NCBI RefSeq assembly: GCF_029983095.1
Contig: NZ_CP120467.1
Coordinates: 186,001 to 250,000, forward strand
Direction: 5' to 3'
Origin: Enterococcus montenegrensis
Lineage (GTDB): Bacteria; Bacillota; Bacilli; Lactobacillales; Enterococcaceae
DNA length: 64,000 nucleotides
The translations under genes and the position numbers were made by a program. Numbering within the stretch: position 1 is the first letter of the stretch; every line of letters starts with the position of its first letter. The notes below the pieces were generated by a model, which saw only the letters and a list, made by a program, of their open reading frames with translations, had not been told where the DNA came from and searched no databases. Below are positions 43,267-51,685 of this stretch, piece by piece.

Positions 43267-43821
43267 ATGGAGAAGTTGAAATTTTACGCATGGATCTGCC
43301 GCGTTAATTTATACATTAGCGCCTTTACCTTTGGTGGCGGTTATGTTGTGGTACCCATGATTCGTAAATTTTATGTAGATGAAAAAAAATATTTTTCCCA
43401 AGACGACTTGATGGAAATGGCGGCGATTGCTCAATCTTCACCAGGTGCAATTGCGATTAATTTAAGTGTGTTAGCAGGAAAAAAAGCAGGCGGCTATGCA
43501 GGAGCGATTTTAAGTGCTGTTTGTGGCATTATTCCTCCTATTGTGATTCTCGCAGTGATTTCCAGTTTTTATGTTGCCTTCAGTCAAAATCTAATGGTAA
43601 TGGCCGTCTTGCGGGGAATGCAAGCTTGTGTGGCCGCGATGATCGTGGATTTGCTCATTGATATGGTGCAGTTAATTGTGCAGGAAAAACAGCTACTACT
43701 AACCATATTAATTCCTTTTAGTTTTATCGCCAATGCCTTTTTTCAAGTCAATGTCTTAGTGATTTTAGGCATTACGGCGGTCTTGTGTTTCGCAACAGTC
43801 TACAAAAAGGGGGAGTTTTAA
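43267..43821 (+). CDS. Chromate transporter, half-size subunit A
   Basis: A 184-residue membrane protein of the CHR family with FTFGGGYVVVPMIRKFYVDEK and AAIAQSSPGAIAINLSVLAGKKAGGYAGA. It is a short-chain CHR, needing a partner, here encoded directly downstream. Start ATG has GAGGTG upstream. The natural substrate may be an anion other than chromate. Confidence 0.86.
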   Translation: MEKLKFYAWICRVNLYISAFTFGGGYVVVPMIRKFYVDEKKYFSQDDLMEMAAIAQSSPGAIAINLSVLAGKKAGGYAGAILSAVCGIIPPIVILAVISSFYVAFSQNLMVMAVLRGMQACVAAMIVDLLIDMVQLIVQEKQLLLTILIPFSFIANAFFQVNVLVILGITAVLCFATVYKKGEF

Positions 43822-44376
43822 ATGTTGGAACTTTTTTGGCGCTTTTTAACCATTGGCTTTTTAAGCATCGGTGGTGGTTATGCGATTATTCCGTTAATCC
43901 AAGAACAAATTGTGACTGAACTTCATTGGCTGTCAGAAAAAGTTTTTACCGATATTATTACGATCTCGCAAATGACGCCAGGACCTTTGGCTGTGAATAC
44001 TTCAACATTTGTGGGCATGCAGCTCTTTGGTATCCCAGGGGCTGTCGTGGCCACGGTCGGCTGTATTGCCGGCGGAGTGGTTATTTCCTTAGCCTTGGCA
44101 GCCTTTTTTCAAAAAAAGCGAAAATCAAAACCTGTTCAAAGCTTACTTGCTGGTTTAAAGGCAGCTTCGGTTGGATTAATCATGTCAGCGGGGTTAACGA
44201 TTTTATTGCTAACACTTTTTAATAATAGTGATTTGGCGCGTTTTAATTGGGCCAAATTGGATTGGATTGCCTTAATCTTAATGGCAATTTCACTTTTTAT
44301 TATGCGAAAAACTAAAATCAACCCCATCGTACTAATGATCGCTGCCGGCATCATCGGCGGCCTTGTTTATAAGTAG
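43822..44376 (+). CDS. Chromate transporter, half-size subunit B
   Basis: A 184-residue CHR protein with FLSIGGGYAIIPLIQEQIV and ISQMTPGPLAVNTSTFVGMQLFGIPGA. It starts immediately after subunit A's stop with GGGGGAG inside that gene. The pair would form the heteromeric pump. Confidence 0.86.
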   Translation: MLELFWRFLTIGFLSIGGGYAIIPLIQEQIVTELHWLSEKVFTDIITISQMTPGPLAVNTSTFVGMQLFGIPGAVVATVGCIAGGVVISLALAAFFQKKRKSKPVQSLLAGLKAASVGLIMSAGLTILLLTLFNNSDLARFNWAKLDWIALILMAISLFIMRKTKINPIVLMIAAGIIGGLVYK

Positions 44377-44384
44377 AAAAGTTT

Positions 44385-44500
44385 TACAGAGTCGCACAAC
44401 TCCCAAGTGGTAAGGGCTCATTTTAATAAATTGCACCTCAAATTTTTTTAAATTAGAGCTTAATGCCGTAGGGAGTTCGTGCGGCTTTTCTTATATTTGG
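44385..44500. repeat. Palindromic intergenic repeat, inverted and diverged copy
   Basis: GCACAACTCCC and GGGAGTTCGTGC bound the unit. The core AATAAATTGCACCTCAAATTT is, on the minus strand, AAATTTGAGGTGCAATTTATT, matching the core of the 12.3 and 27.7 kb units. It lies between converging genes. Confidence 0.6.
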
Positions 44501-44522
44501 TAGTCTACCTGCAGTGAAACGA

Positions 44523-45098
44523 TTAAAACAATTCACCAAAGAAAACGCCTTTGAAAAAGGAAAGACTCAAAAAGATCAGCATTAAAACGGTAAACTGAAT
44601 CGGCACACCTTGTAAAAGTCGTGGAATGGGTGCAATTTTAAGCCGCTCTAAAATACCCGCAGAAAACATACTGACAACTAAAAAGAACAATAAGCTAAGT
44701 AAGTAGGTGTACCAAAAATCAGAAGAGCGGTCTATTTGATCTACAGGTACGAGCGCCAAATTTAAAATCAGCGGTAAAATCACAAGACAAGATTGTAACG
44801 TAGTACCTAATTTTTTCTTTGTAAACATGAGGATAACACCACTTATTAAAAAGCTCATCAAACCGACTAAAAACGGGAGCATCACTACTTCATTACTGCC
44901 ATTTATTCCGACTAAGTGGTAGTAGAGCCAAAATAAACTAGCGCCGCCCAAAGCAGCAATTACAATTAAACAGGTGAGTTGAATTTGTTTTAAAAACGGA
45001 GTAGTTTCTTTTTTACCGACTTTTGCTGGGGTTTGATTAACGACAAGTTGAAGTACTAAAATAACGAAAAAACAGGTTAAACGCAAAGGTAAAGTCAT
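44523..45098 (-). CDS. RnfA/RnfE-like membrane subunit, divergent
   Basis: A 191-residue protein with six hydrophobic segments. The C-terminal ILERLKIAPIPRLLQGVPIQFTVLMLIFLSLSFFKGV aligns with RnfA/NqrD-type endings (ERL-VP-G-I-LI-LMSLAF-GF). The family segment LPLITTNCA appears as LPLILNLAL, so the Cys that ligates the intramembrane iron-sulfur cluster is missing. It is the last gene of a three-gene Rnf-like cluster; start ATG has AGGAGG upstream. Confidence 0.6.
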   Translation of the reverse strand: MTLPLRLTCFFVILVLQLVVNQTPAKVGKKETTPFLKQIQLTCLIVIAALGGASLFWLYYHLVGINGSNEVVMLPFLVGLMSFLISGVILMFTKKKLGTTLQSCLVILPLILNLALVPVDQIDRSSDFWYTYLLSLLFFLVVSMFSAGILERLKIAPIPRLLQGVPIQFTVLMLIFLSLSFFKGVFFGELF

Positions 45099-45110
45099 TG
45101 CTTTTGCCTC

Positions 45111-46112
45111 CTATCTTCTTAATTTTAACCCAAAAGGCATTCCAGTTTGTTCGCCTAAAACTCGGCGACGCAATAAGCGGTCAATAAGTGGTGTAGCACA
45201 ATTCATAGTTAAAATTGCATAGCTGACTCCTTCGCTTGTCGCACCCCAAAAACGAAAGACAATAATCAAACAACCAATGCCAAAAGCATAGAGGCATTCG
45301 CCAAATTTTAAAGCAGGACTAGAAGCGTAATCGGTAGCCATAAAAATGGCACCTAATAATAATCCGCCGCCAAACAGGTGCCCGGTCACTGTTTGCCACG
45401 GTGCCAAACTACCGTCGCCAGCAAAAAGCCAAGCGCCGATAGCAACAGTGATTAAAATAATGAGGGGAATGTGGAGTTGAATAATTTTTTTACGCCATAA
45501 AACCAAGCCCGCCACTAAAATCAGCAGACTACTGGTTTCGCCAATTCTTCCGCCAGTCACCCCTAAGAAATTTTGCCACAATTGGGCTGGACTTAATGTT
45601 TCTGTTTTCATCTGTGCTAGTGGTGTCGCTTTGGTAAGAACATCTGGAGAGAAATTGGCAAATGGTGGGTTGGGCCAGCTGATTTTAAACATATCTTGGA
45701 AAAATAAGCCGACTAATAGTGCACGACCGCCCAATGCAGGATTTAAAAAATTATAGCCTAAGCCACCAAAAAACTCTTTTACAACAATAATGGCAAAAAC
45801 AGCGCCAATCACAGGGAAATACCAAGGGGCAGAAGGGGGCAAGTTCATGGTCATTAATACAGCTGTCACAATAGCGCTCAAATCCCAAGTTAAATCTTTT
45901 TTCAAAAATTTAAACCAGATGATCTCACACAATTGGGCCGTAACAATTGCGATTAAAAACAACAGATAAATGCGCCAACCAAAGAAATAACCAGCAGTAA
46001 GCACAATTGGCAGTAAAGTAATTAAGACCCATTTCATAATTTCTCTGGTGGTGGTATCTCCGTGTAAATGAGGGGAGTCGGCCATCTTTAACGAAATTTT
46101 ATTTGTTGGCAT
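45111..46112 (-). CDS. RnfD-like electron transport subunit
   Basis: A 333-residue membrane protein of the NqrB/RnfD family with MADSPHLHG, GGLGYNFLNPALGGRALL, VLTKATPLA (Thr expected to carry covalent FMN), TDYASSP and EGVSYAILTMNCATPLIDR. About eight to nine helices. It would carry electrons through flavin in the membrane. It overlaps the RnfC-like gene by 14 bp and has AAGGAGG upstream. Confidence 0.85.
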   Translation of the reverse strand: MPTNKISLKMADSPHLHGDTTTREIMKWVLITLLPIVLTAGYFFGWRIYLLFLIAIVTAQLCEIIWFKFLKKDLTWDLSAIVTAVLMTMNLPPSAPWYFPVIGAVFAIIVVKEFFGGLGYNFLNPALGGRALLVGLFFQDMFKISWPNPPFANFSPDVLTKATPLAQMKTETLSPAQLWQNFLGVTGGRIGETSSLLILVAGLVLWRKKIIQLHIPLIILITVAIGAWLFAGDGSLAPWQTVTGHLFGGGLLLGAIFMATDYASSPALKFGECLYAFGIGCLIIVFRFWGATSEGVSYAILTMNCATPLIDRLLRRRVLGEQTGMPFGLKLRR

Positions 46113-47427
46113 CTGCTAGCGCCTCCTTTTCTTGCTTAATTTCACCACTAGCCTGCGTAATATTGGCTGCTAAATTGCGTCTAGCCGGACAAACATACGT
46201 ACAACAACCACAGTTAATACAAGCTGTGGCCAATAATTGATCACAGGTAAATAAATCGCCACTTCGATAAGCTAGATCAATATTTTGCGGTTCTAAGTGA
46301 ACAGGACAAACCTCTACGCAACGATTGCAACGAATGCACGGGGATTCAGGGTATTTACCATCGTGAGCTTCGTTAAAAACAATGATGCCGTTACTACCTT
46401 TTGTTAAAGGGAGCGCTAAATCTGTGACGCTTTTTCCCATCATGGGTCCACCGTGAATAACGCGAGAAGGTGTTCCGATAAAACCGCCACAATAGTCAAT
46501 TAAGTCTTTCACTTGTGTACCAAGTGGGAAACAAATTACTTGTGGCATTTTAACATCGCCGCAAATAGTAACGTAACGATGGGTCAAGGCTTTTCTTTCA
46601 TCGACACTTTCTGAAATCGCAAAAGCCGTGGCCACGTTAATCGTAAAGGCACCCGTTTCAACCGAACGACCATCAAGAGGAGACTCAGCAGCGATTAAAG
46701 TTTCCAAGAGCTGTCCCTCACCGCCTTGAGGATATTTCACTGGCAGCGGGATGACGTGGCAATTGGGGATTTTTACAGCAGCTTTTTTCATCGCTGTAAT
46801 AGCTTTTGGTTTATCTTTTTCGATGCCGACTAAAATCGTTTTAGCACCTAAAATTTCTCTGGCAATTTCACCGCCGCGCAAAATTTTTCGGCTTTCTTTT
46901 TGCATTAAAAAATCGTCAGACGCGATAAACGGTTCACATTCAGCGCCATTCAAAATGATCGTTTGGACATCGATATGACTAGCGGGATTTAATTTGACGT
47001 GAGTTGGAAATGTTGCCCCACCAAGACCGACAATACCGGCTGCCCGGACCGCTTTTTCAAAAGAAAAATCAGGAGAAATTAAACTTTCGGCAGTATTTTT
47101 AGACGGATCTCGTTTGATTACTACGGCTGTTTGTGTTTTGCCACCAAGTGCAGGTACTTCGCAAACAGCGATGACTTTTCCAGTAACAGAAGTATGGACA
47201 TGACCACTAATATCGGCAGAACTTTTGGCGATAATCTCTCCTTTTGTGACAAAGTCGCCGACCTTTTTGATTAATTTATTGGGAGATCCGATATGTTGAT
47301 CAAAGGGGATAACGACTTTTTCAGGCTCAAAGTAGGCGACGTTGTTTTGCTTTACTTGAAATAATTCTTTTAATTTATTCGTACTGGCGTCAAAAAAGAA
47401 ACCACCAGAAAATTGCTTTATTTTCAT
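46099..47427 (-). CDS. RnfC-like electron transport subunit
   Basis: A 442-residue peripheral protein of the RnfC family with GGFFFDASTNKLKELF near the N-terminus, VGLGGATFPTHVKLNP for flavin/NADH binding and ILNGAECEPF. Two [4Fe-4S] motifs, CIRCNRCVEVCPVHL and CINCGCCTYVCP, are at about 362-373 and 401-411. It would pass electrons from NADH to the RnfD-like partner. Start ATG has GGGAGGG upstream. No RnfB or RnfG gene lies nearby. Confidence 0.87.
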   Translation of the reverse strand: MKIKQFSGGFFFDASTNKLKELFQVKQNNVAYFEPEKVVIPFDQHIGSPNKLIKKVGDFVTKGEIIAKSSADISGHVHTSVTGKVIAVCEVPALGGKTQTAVVIKRDPSKNTAESLISPDFSFEKAVRAAGIVGLGGATFPTHVKLNPASHIDVQTIILNGAECEPFIASDDFLMQKESRKILRGGEIAREILGAKTILVGIEKDKPKAITAMKKAAVKIPNCHVIPLPVKYPQGGEGQLLETLIAAESPLDGRSVETGAFTINVATAFAISESVDERKALTHRYVTICGDVKMPQVICFPLGTQVKDLIDYCGGFIGTPSRVIHGGPMMGKSVTDLALPLTKGSNGIIVFNEAHDGKYPESPCIRCNRCVEVCPVHLEPQNIDLAYRSGDLFTCDQLLATACINCGCCTYVCPARRNLAANITQASGEIKQEKEALADANK

Positions 47428-47637
47428 GCTTGTCCCTCCTTTTGAAAACGCTATATATTTATCGTAACATAAGGAAAAAAATCACAAAAGAAATATGGGA
47501 AAAACCAAAATGGTGAAAAAAGCGCAAAGCCGCCTTAATAAAATCTTAAAAAATAAAAAAGTACTGCTGAAATTCGGGTAGGGCAAGTTTTAGATAAAAG
47601 TTATTTCAACTAAAAAAAGAAAGCGGATACATATTGT

Positions 47638-47667
47638 TTGAAGTGTGTTTCCTTTATTCTTTATACT
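47638..47667 (+). promoter_or_regulatory. Candidate promoter of aldehyde dehydrogenase
   Basis: TTGAAG and TATACT are spaced 18 bp; the rest of the 47428-47637 gap shows nothing I recognise. Confidence 0.5.
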
Positions 47668-47677
47668 GAAATTAGCG

Positions 47678-47706
47678 AGGTAAATGTAAAGTGTTACGAT
47701 TTACCT
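47678..47706. promoter_or_regulatory. Palindrome in the aldehyde dehydrogenase leader
   Basis: AGGTAAAT and ATTTACCT flank an inner GTAA/TTAC pair. It follows the -10 by ten bases, so it may be a repressor site or a leader hairpin. Confidence 0.5.
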
Positions 47707-47743
47707 GACCTTAAGTAAAACAAGTTAAATAGGAGGAGATTCG

Positions 47744-49207
47744 GTGAAAAAACCTGCAGAATTACTGGATGACAAGTATTTGTTGTACATTGATGGAAAT
47801 TGGACCCAAGGTGTTAAAGGAGAAACGTTAACTTCTAAAAACCCCAGTGATGGTACTACTTTAGCAACTTTTATTAGCGCAGAAGAAGAAGATGTGGATA
47901 ATGCGGTAAAAGCTGCAACAGCAGCATTTGCTACTTGGAGTGTGACCAGTGTTGAAGAACGTAGTAAAATTTTGCTAGAAATTGCAGACGTCTTGGAAGC
48001 AAATGCAGAAAAATTGGCGTGGATTGAAACTTACGATAACGGGAAACCATTGCGGGAAACTAAAAATGCGGATATTCCGTTGGTTGTCGATCATTTCCGT
48101 TATTTTGCCGCACTTGTTCGTTCAGAAGAAGGTACGATCAAAGAGCTAGATGAGCATACACTGACGATGGTTTTAAAAGAACCAATTGGCGTTGTCGGAC
48201 AAATCGTGCCTTGGAATTTCCCTTTATTAATGGCAGCGTGGAAAATTGCGCCGGCATTGGCTGCAGGAAATACAATTGTCATTCATCCTTCGTCGTCGAC
48301 ACCCCTTAGCTTATTAGAAGCAACAAAATTAATAGGGCCACTGTTGCCAAAAGGGGTATTAAATGTGATTACAGGCAAAGGTTCAGAGTCAGGGAATTAT
48401 ATGTTGACTCATCCTGGTTTTGCCAAAATTGCTTTTACGGGTTCGACTGAAGTAGGCTATCAGGTCGCAAAAGGAGCTGCTAAAAATTTAATTCCAGCTA
48501 CGCTTGAATTAGGTGGAAAATCAGCCCATATCATTTTCAGTGATGCGAATCAAAAAAGGGCTTTAGAGTTTGCTAAAAAAGGTATTTTAACCAATCAAGG
48601 CCAAGTTTGTTCTGCTGGGAGCCGTTTATTAGTACAAGCCGATATTTACGATGATTTCATCGCTAAGTTAGCAGAAAGCTTTGAAGCAGTAAAAGTGGGC
48701 TTGCCTTGGCAAGAAGATACGGTGATGGGATCACAAATTAATGAAGGACAAGTCGAAACGATTTTAGATTATATTGACATTGGCCAAAAAGAAGGGGCTC
48801 GCGTCGTCACAGGTGGAGATCGTTATACGGATGGTCCTTTGTCTCAGGGGGCATTTGTTAAACCAACAATTTTAGCCGATGTTACAAATGATATGCGCGT
48901 CGCCCAAGAAGAAATTTTTGGTCCGGTAATTGTAGTGATTAAATTTGAAACGGAAAAAGAAGCCATTGCGATTGCGAATGATTCAGATTACGGATTAGCT
49001 GGGGGCGTCTTTACTGAAAACATCAACAAAGCTTTCCGTGTAGCGCGAGCTGTTCGCACAGGTACGATGTGGGTCAATACCTATGGAGAACTGCCGGCAG
49101 GTACTCCTTTTGGCGGTTATAAAAAATCGGGGATTGGACGAGAAACCTATAAAACAATTCTCGATGCCTACTCTCAAACCAAAAATATTTATATGCATAT
49201 TGAATAA
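47744..49207 (+). CDS. NAD(P)-dependent aldehyde dehydrogenase
   Basis: A 487-residue cytoplasmic enzyme oxidising aldehydes to acids. Motifs: VPWNFPLLMAAWKIAPALAAGNT, FTGSTEVG, general base Glu in LELGGKS and nucleophile Cys in GQVCSAGSR, with EEIFGPV and GGYKKSGIGRE later. The cofactor-binding Lys of the usual KPSS motif is His here (IHPSSSTPLS). GTG start has AGGAGGAG upstream. It is monocistronic; physiological aldehyde unknown. Confidence 0.88.
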   Translation: MKKPAELLDDKYLLYIDGNWTQGVKGETLTSKNPSDGTTLATFISAEEEDVDNAVKAATAAFATWSVTSVEERSKILLEIADVLEANAEKLAWIETYDNGKPLRETKNADIPLVVDHFRYFAALVRSEEGTIKELDEHTLTMVLKEPIGVVGQIVPWNFPLLMAAWKIAPALAAGNTIVIHPSSSTPLSLLEATKLIGPLLPKGVLNVITGKGSESGNYMLTHPGFAKIAFTGSTEVGYQVAKGAAKNLIPATLELGGKSAHIIFSDANQKRALEFAKKGILTNQGQVCSAGSRLLVQADIYDDFIAKLAESFEAVKVGLPWQEDTVMGSQINEGQVETILDYIDIGQKEGARVVTGGDRYTDGPLSQGAFVKPTILADVTNDMRVAQEEIFGPVIVVIKFETEKEAIAIANDSDYGLAGGVFTENINKAFRVARAVRTGTMWVNTYGELPAGTPFGGYKKSGIGRETYKTILDAYSQTKNIYMHIE

Positions 49208-49232
49208 GTTAGATTTTTAGTTGATAGTGTGA

Positions 49233-49274
49233 AAAAACGACCTGCTTTCTATTAAAGAAAGCAGGTCGTTTTTG
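49233..49274. terminator. Bidirectional intrinsic terminator
   Basis: AAAACGACCTGCTTTCT and GAAAGCAGGTCGTTTTT pair nearly perfectly between converging genes. Confidence 0.92.
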
Positions 49275-49306
49275 CCTGTTTTGATTTTTAGCGTAAACTT
49301 TTTTGA

Positions 49307-50200
49307 CTAATCTTTTTTTCCAGCTGTGTAAATTGGCAAAAAGCCGTCTAAAAATTCGATTGTTAAAGGTAAGGCCGGTCCCTTATCGCCGTCGATACGA
49401 CTATAAATGGACTTTTGTTCCAAAGATTTGACAGTAATTTTTTTTGGTTTCAAATAAGTTAAAGTATTATTTTCTTTTTGACGCAAGTTACCAGTCAGTA
49501 CAAAAAATAGCAACTGAAATAATTTTCCTAGACGCATATTGTGCAAGATACTAACATGAAACGCGTGGGGACTGGAAGCAACGTAATCGATACCTCCAAC
49601 TAAGTGCGTGGTGGTGAGTAAGAAAATCCAGACTTTCATTTTTTTATCGAAATTTTCGGCTTGAATGTGAACATGATAAGAAGCTTTTTGACTAATCTGC
49701 TTTAGACCTTTTAAAGGATAAATCAGTAAGCCAAATTTTCGCTTTTCACTTTGACGAACTTGGTTGGAGATATCTGCTAACGTACCGAAAGTCAAGGAGC
49801 TAACGATCGCTTTTTGACCGTCTTGGCAAGAACCGATCCCGACATGTTGTAGCTTTTGCGCTAAAATTAAAGAAATTGCCTGATCCAAATCTGTAGGGAT
49901 TTCCCAACGAGTAGCAAAATTATTGACTGTCCCACCGGGAATAATCCCCAGCGGAATCGTTTTGTTTGCTTGTAAGAAAGCCGTGGCTACTAGGTTTAAC
50001 GTTCCGTCACCACCAATTGAAATCAGCGCATCGTAATCTGTTAACGAGTTGCGAATTTTTTTGACGGCTTCTTCTGGATTGGGTGCAGTCAAAGCTTCAG
50101 ATGTATGACCTGCTTTCTTTAATTTTGTGGCAATTTTTTTTGCGGTTGCTTCATTATCGCCACGTCCTGCAGTTGGATTATAAAAAATAGCATAATGCAT
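49307..50200 (-). CDS. Diacylglycerol kinase-family lipid kinase (DagK/YegS type)
   Basis: A 297-residue kinase with NPTAGRGDNEATAKKI, SIGGDGTLNLVATAF and GIIPGGTVNNFATRW, the nucleotide and substrate motifs of the DAGK catalytic domain. It would phosphorylate diacylglycerol or a related lipid at the membrane. The start at 50200 is preferred because GAGGTG lies six bases before it. GGTVNNFA replaces the common GGTANDFA. Confidence 0.85.
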   Translation of the reverse strand: MHYAIFYNPTAGRGDNEATAKKIATKLKKAGHTSEALTAPNPEEAVKKIRNSLTDYDALISIGGDGTLNLVATAFLQANKTIPLGIIPGGTVNNFATRWEIPTDLDQAISLILAQKLQHVGIGSCQDGQKAIVSSLTFGTLADISNQVRQSEKRKFGLLIYPLKGLKQISQKASYHVHIQAENFDKKMKVWIFLLTTTHLVGGIDYVASSPHAFHVSILHNMRLGKLFQLLFFVLTGNLRQKENNTLTYLKPKKITVKSLEQKSIYSRIDGDKGPALPLTIEFLDGFLPIYTAGKKD

Positions 50201-50307
50201 TGCTACCACCTCTTCTTAAGAGTAACACTTTTTAGCTGGAAATAAGGAATAAAAGCGCCTAAATTTACTTTTTAATCAGCTGATTAAAATTCTAAAGTAT
50301 TGAAGCC

Positions 50308-50375
50308 AGCACGCCTATTGGCGAGTTTCTTTCACTTCATTTTTATTTGGGGCGACAAAATCGCATAGGCGTGCT
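50308..50375. repeat. Inverted repeat with 11-bp arms
   Basis: AGCACGCCTAT (50308-50318) and ATAGGCGTGCT (50365-50375) are perfect inverted copies 46 bp apart. They overlap the end of a minus-strand gene remnant. Confidence 0.5.
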
Positions 50376-50508
50376 ACCGCCAATTCTTTTGTATCTAAGC
50401 ATTCCACGATGGCCACATTCTGATATTCCTTCACAAAAATAACTTCATGGACACCTTCTAAACCGACTATTTTAGCTTGGCATGTTTTTTTTCATTCATG
50501 TTTGTCAT
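50315..50508 (-). pseudogene. Small frameshifted ORF of unknown function
   Basis: On the minus strand a start (ATGACAAAC, 50508) runs into a run of eight A at 50489-50496. In a shifted frame a protein-like stretch follows (AKIVGLEGVHEVIFVKEYQNVAIVE, then LAVARLCDFVAPNKNEVKETRQ) to TAG at 50315. One extra A would join both into a product of about 65 residues. I do not recognise it. It may be a decayed gene, a slippage site or an error. The gap 50509-50682 shows nothing else. Confidence 0.35.
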
Positions 50509-50715
50509 TAGGCAACAGTCCTTCATTTTTAGGTAGAATAACCCATTTAGATAAAATAATCGAATGATTCGTCTTATAAGTGGCAAAATTACGAATTATT
50601 TATTTGAAATTTGAGCAGATTGATTTTTTGTCGTGGAAAAAAAGCGTATGATGAATAAAAGTAGCTATTTTAAAGTTAGCTTTTGACTATAAAAAGGAGG
50701 CAAGAAAGCGAGAAG

Positions 50716-51183
50716 ATGAAGAGAATTGGACAGTGGTTGTTGTGTGTAATCGGCGTTGAAGCCGTTGGGATTTTATCAGGATTGCTAGCGGGGGACATTG
50801 CGGCTACCTATGCAAAATTGGACACACCGCCGTTTTCACCACCGGGAAATATTATTGGAATTATTTGGACAGTTTTGTATGGCCTAATTGGAACGGCGCT
50901 ATTTTTCATTTTAGAGGCGAAGACAAGTAAGAAAGTGAAAAATCACGCCTTATTTTTATTTTTCCTACAGCTACTATTAAACTTTATTTGGAGTATTGTG
51001 TTCTTTGGCGCAACGAATTTTTGGGTGGGCGTAGTCATTGTTTTATTGCTATTAGCAGTAGTTTTGGCTTGCCTCATTTACTTTTATACAATTCAAAAGC
51101 TGGCGACATTTTTATTTACCCCTTATTTTATCTGGTGTGTGTATGCCGCATACTTGGCTATCGGCTTGGCTATCAAAAATTAA
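50716..51183 (+). CDS. tspO: TspO/MBR family membrane protein
   Basis: A 155-residue protein with five helices. Family marks are KLDTPPFSPPGNIIGIIWTVLYGLIGTALF, the central LLLNFIWSIVFFGATNFWVG and the final FTPYFIWCVYAAYLAIGLAI. TspO proteins bind porphyrins and affect stress responses. The only strong AGGAGG lies 15 bases before ATG 50716, unusually far, with no better start in frame. Confidence 0.85.
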   Translation: MKRIGQWLLCVIGVEAVGILSGLLAGDIAATYAKLDTPPFSPPGNIIGIIWTVLYGLIGTALFFILEAKTSKKVKNHALFLFFLQLLLNFIWSIVFFGATNFWVGVVIVLLLLAVVLACLIYFYTIQKLATFLFTPYFIWCVYAAYLAIGLAIKN

Positions 51184-51195
51184 AAAAATGAGGAG

Positions 51196-51228
51196 AAAAC
51201 TACTGGATTTAGCAGTAGTTTTTTTTGT
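51196..51228 (+). terminator. Intrinsic terminator of tspO
   Basis: AAAACTACTG pairs with CAGTAGTTTT, then T-rich. Confidence 0.82.
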
Positions 51229-51239
51229 CCGTAAACTTT

Positions 51240-51264
51240 CAGTATACCTACTATGGGTATACTG
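51240..51264. promoter_or_regulatory. CstR/CsoR-type operator 1
   Basis: CAGTATACC and GGTATACTG flank seven bases, a perfect 9-7-9 inverted repeat with the ATACC/GGTAT half-sites of this regulator family. It lies about 50 bp upstream of the -35. Confidence 0.72.
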
Positions 51265-51310
51265 GAATTTCGTTGGAGTGTTATTTTCCTAAGAAAATCT
51301 GGCACTTGGT

Positions 51311-51339
51311 TTGACAAAGAGCCTTTTCTACTATTAAAT
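51311..51339 (+). promoter_or_regulatory. Promoter of the persulfide operon
   Basis: TTGACA and TTAAAT are spaced 17 bp, immediately before operator 2. Confidence 0.7.
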
Positions 51340-51355
51340 ATACCTATTAGGGTAT
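51340..51355. promoter_or_regulatory. CstR/CsoR-type operator 2
   Basis: ATACC and GGTAT flank TATTAG at the expected transcription start, so bound repressor would block initiation. Confidence 0.75.
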
Positions 51356-51370
51356 GTAAGGAGCGAAGCG

Positions 51371-51685
51371 ATGTTTTCTTTTTTTTCAAAGATAAAAAAT
51401 ATTACAACAATGGAATTAGCAACAAAATTAGCCGATAACATTGTATTGTTAGATGTTCGGACGCCGTCTGAATACCGGCAGGGGCATATTGCAAAAGCAA
51501 AAAATGTTCCGCTAAATAAAATTACGGCCTACAAAGAAAAAACAGACCAAAGAATTTACGTGATCTGCCAGTCGGGCATGCGTAGTAAACAAGCAGCAAA
51601 ACAATTAAAACAAAAAGGCTATGACGTAATCAATGTTAAAGGCGGCATGAATCAGTGGTCTGGTAAAGTTAGAGGAGGAAAATAA
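51371..51685 (+). CDS. Rhodanese-like sulfurtransferase
   Basis: A 104-residue single-domain rhodanese with LLDVRTPSEYRQGHIAKAKNVPL and active loop CQSGMRS. It would carry persulfide sulfur. ATG has AGGAG upstream and its stop overlaps the next start (TAATG). It is the first gene of the CstR operon. Confidence 0.9.
   Translation: MFSFFSKIKNITTMELATKLADNIVLLDVRTPSEYRQGHIAKAKNVPLNKITAYKEKTDQRIYVICQSGMRSKQAAKQLKQKGYDVINVKGGMNQWSGKVRGGK

Noticed and set aside
44136..44354. Minus-strand ORF inside chromate transporter subunit B
   Set aside because: Shadow of a well-supported gene; no initiation signal.
47428..47637. Possible RNA element upstream of aldehyde dehydrogenase
   Set aside because: Only weak scattered complementarity; the AGGTAAAT palindrome further down is the sole clear structure.
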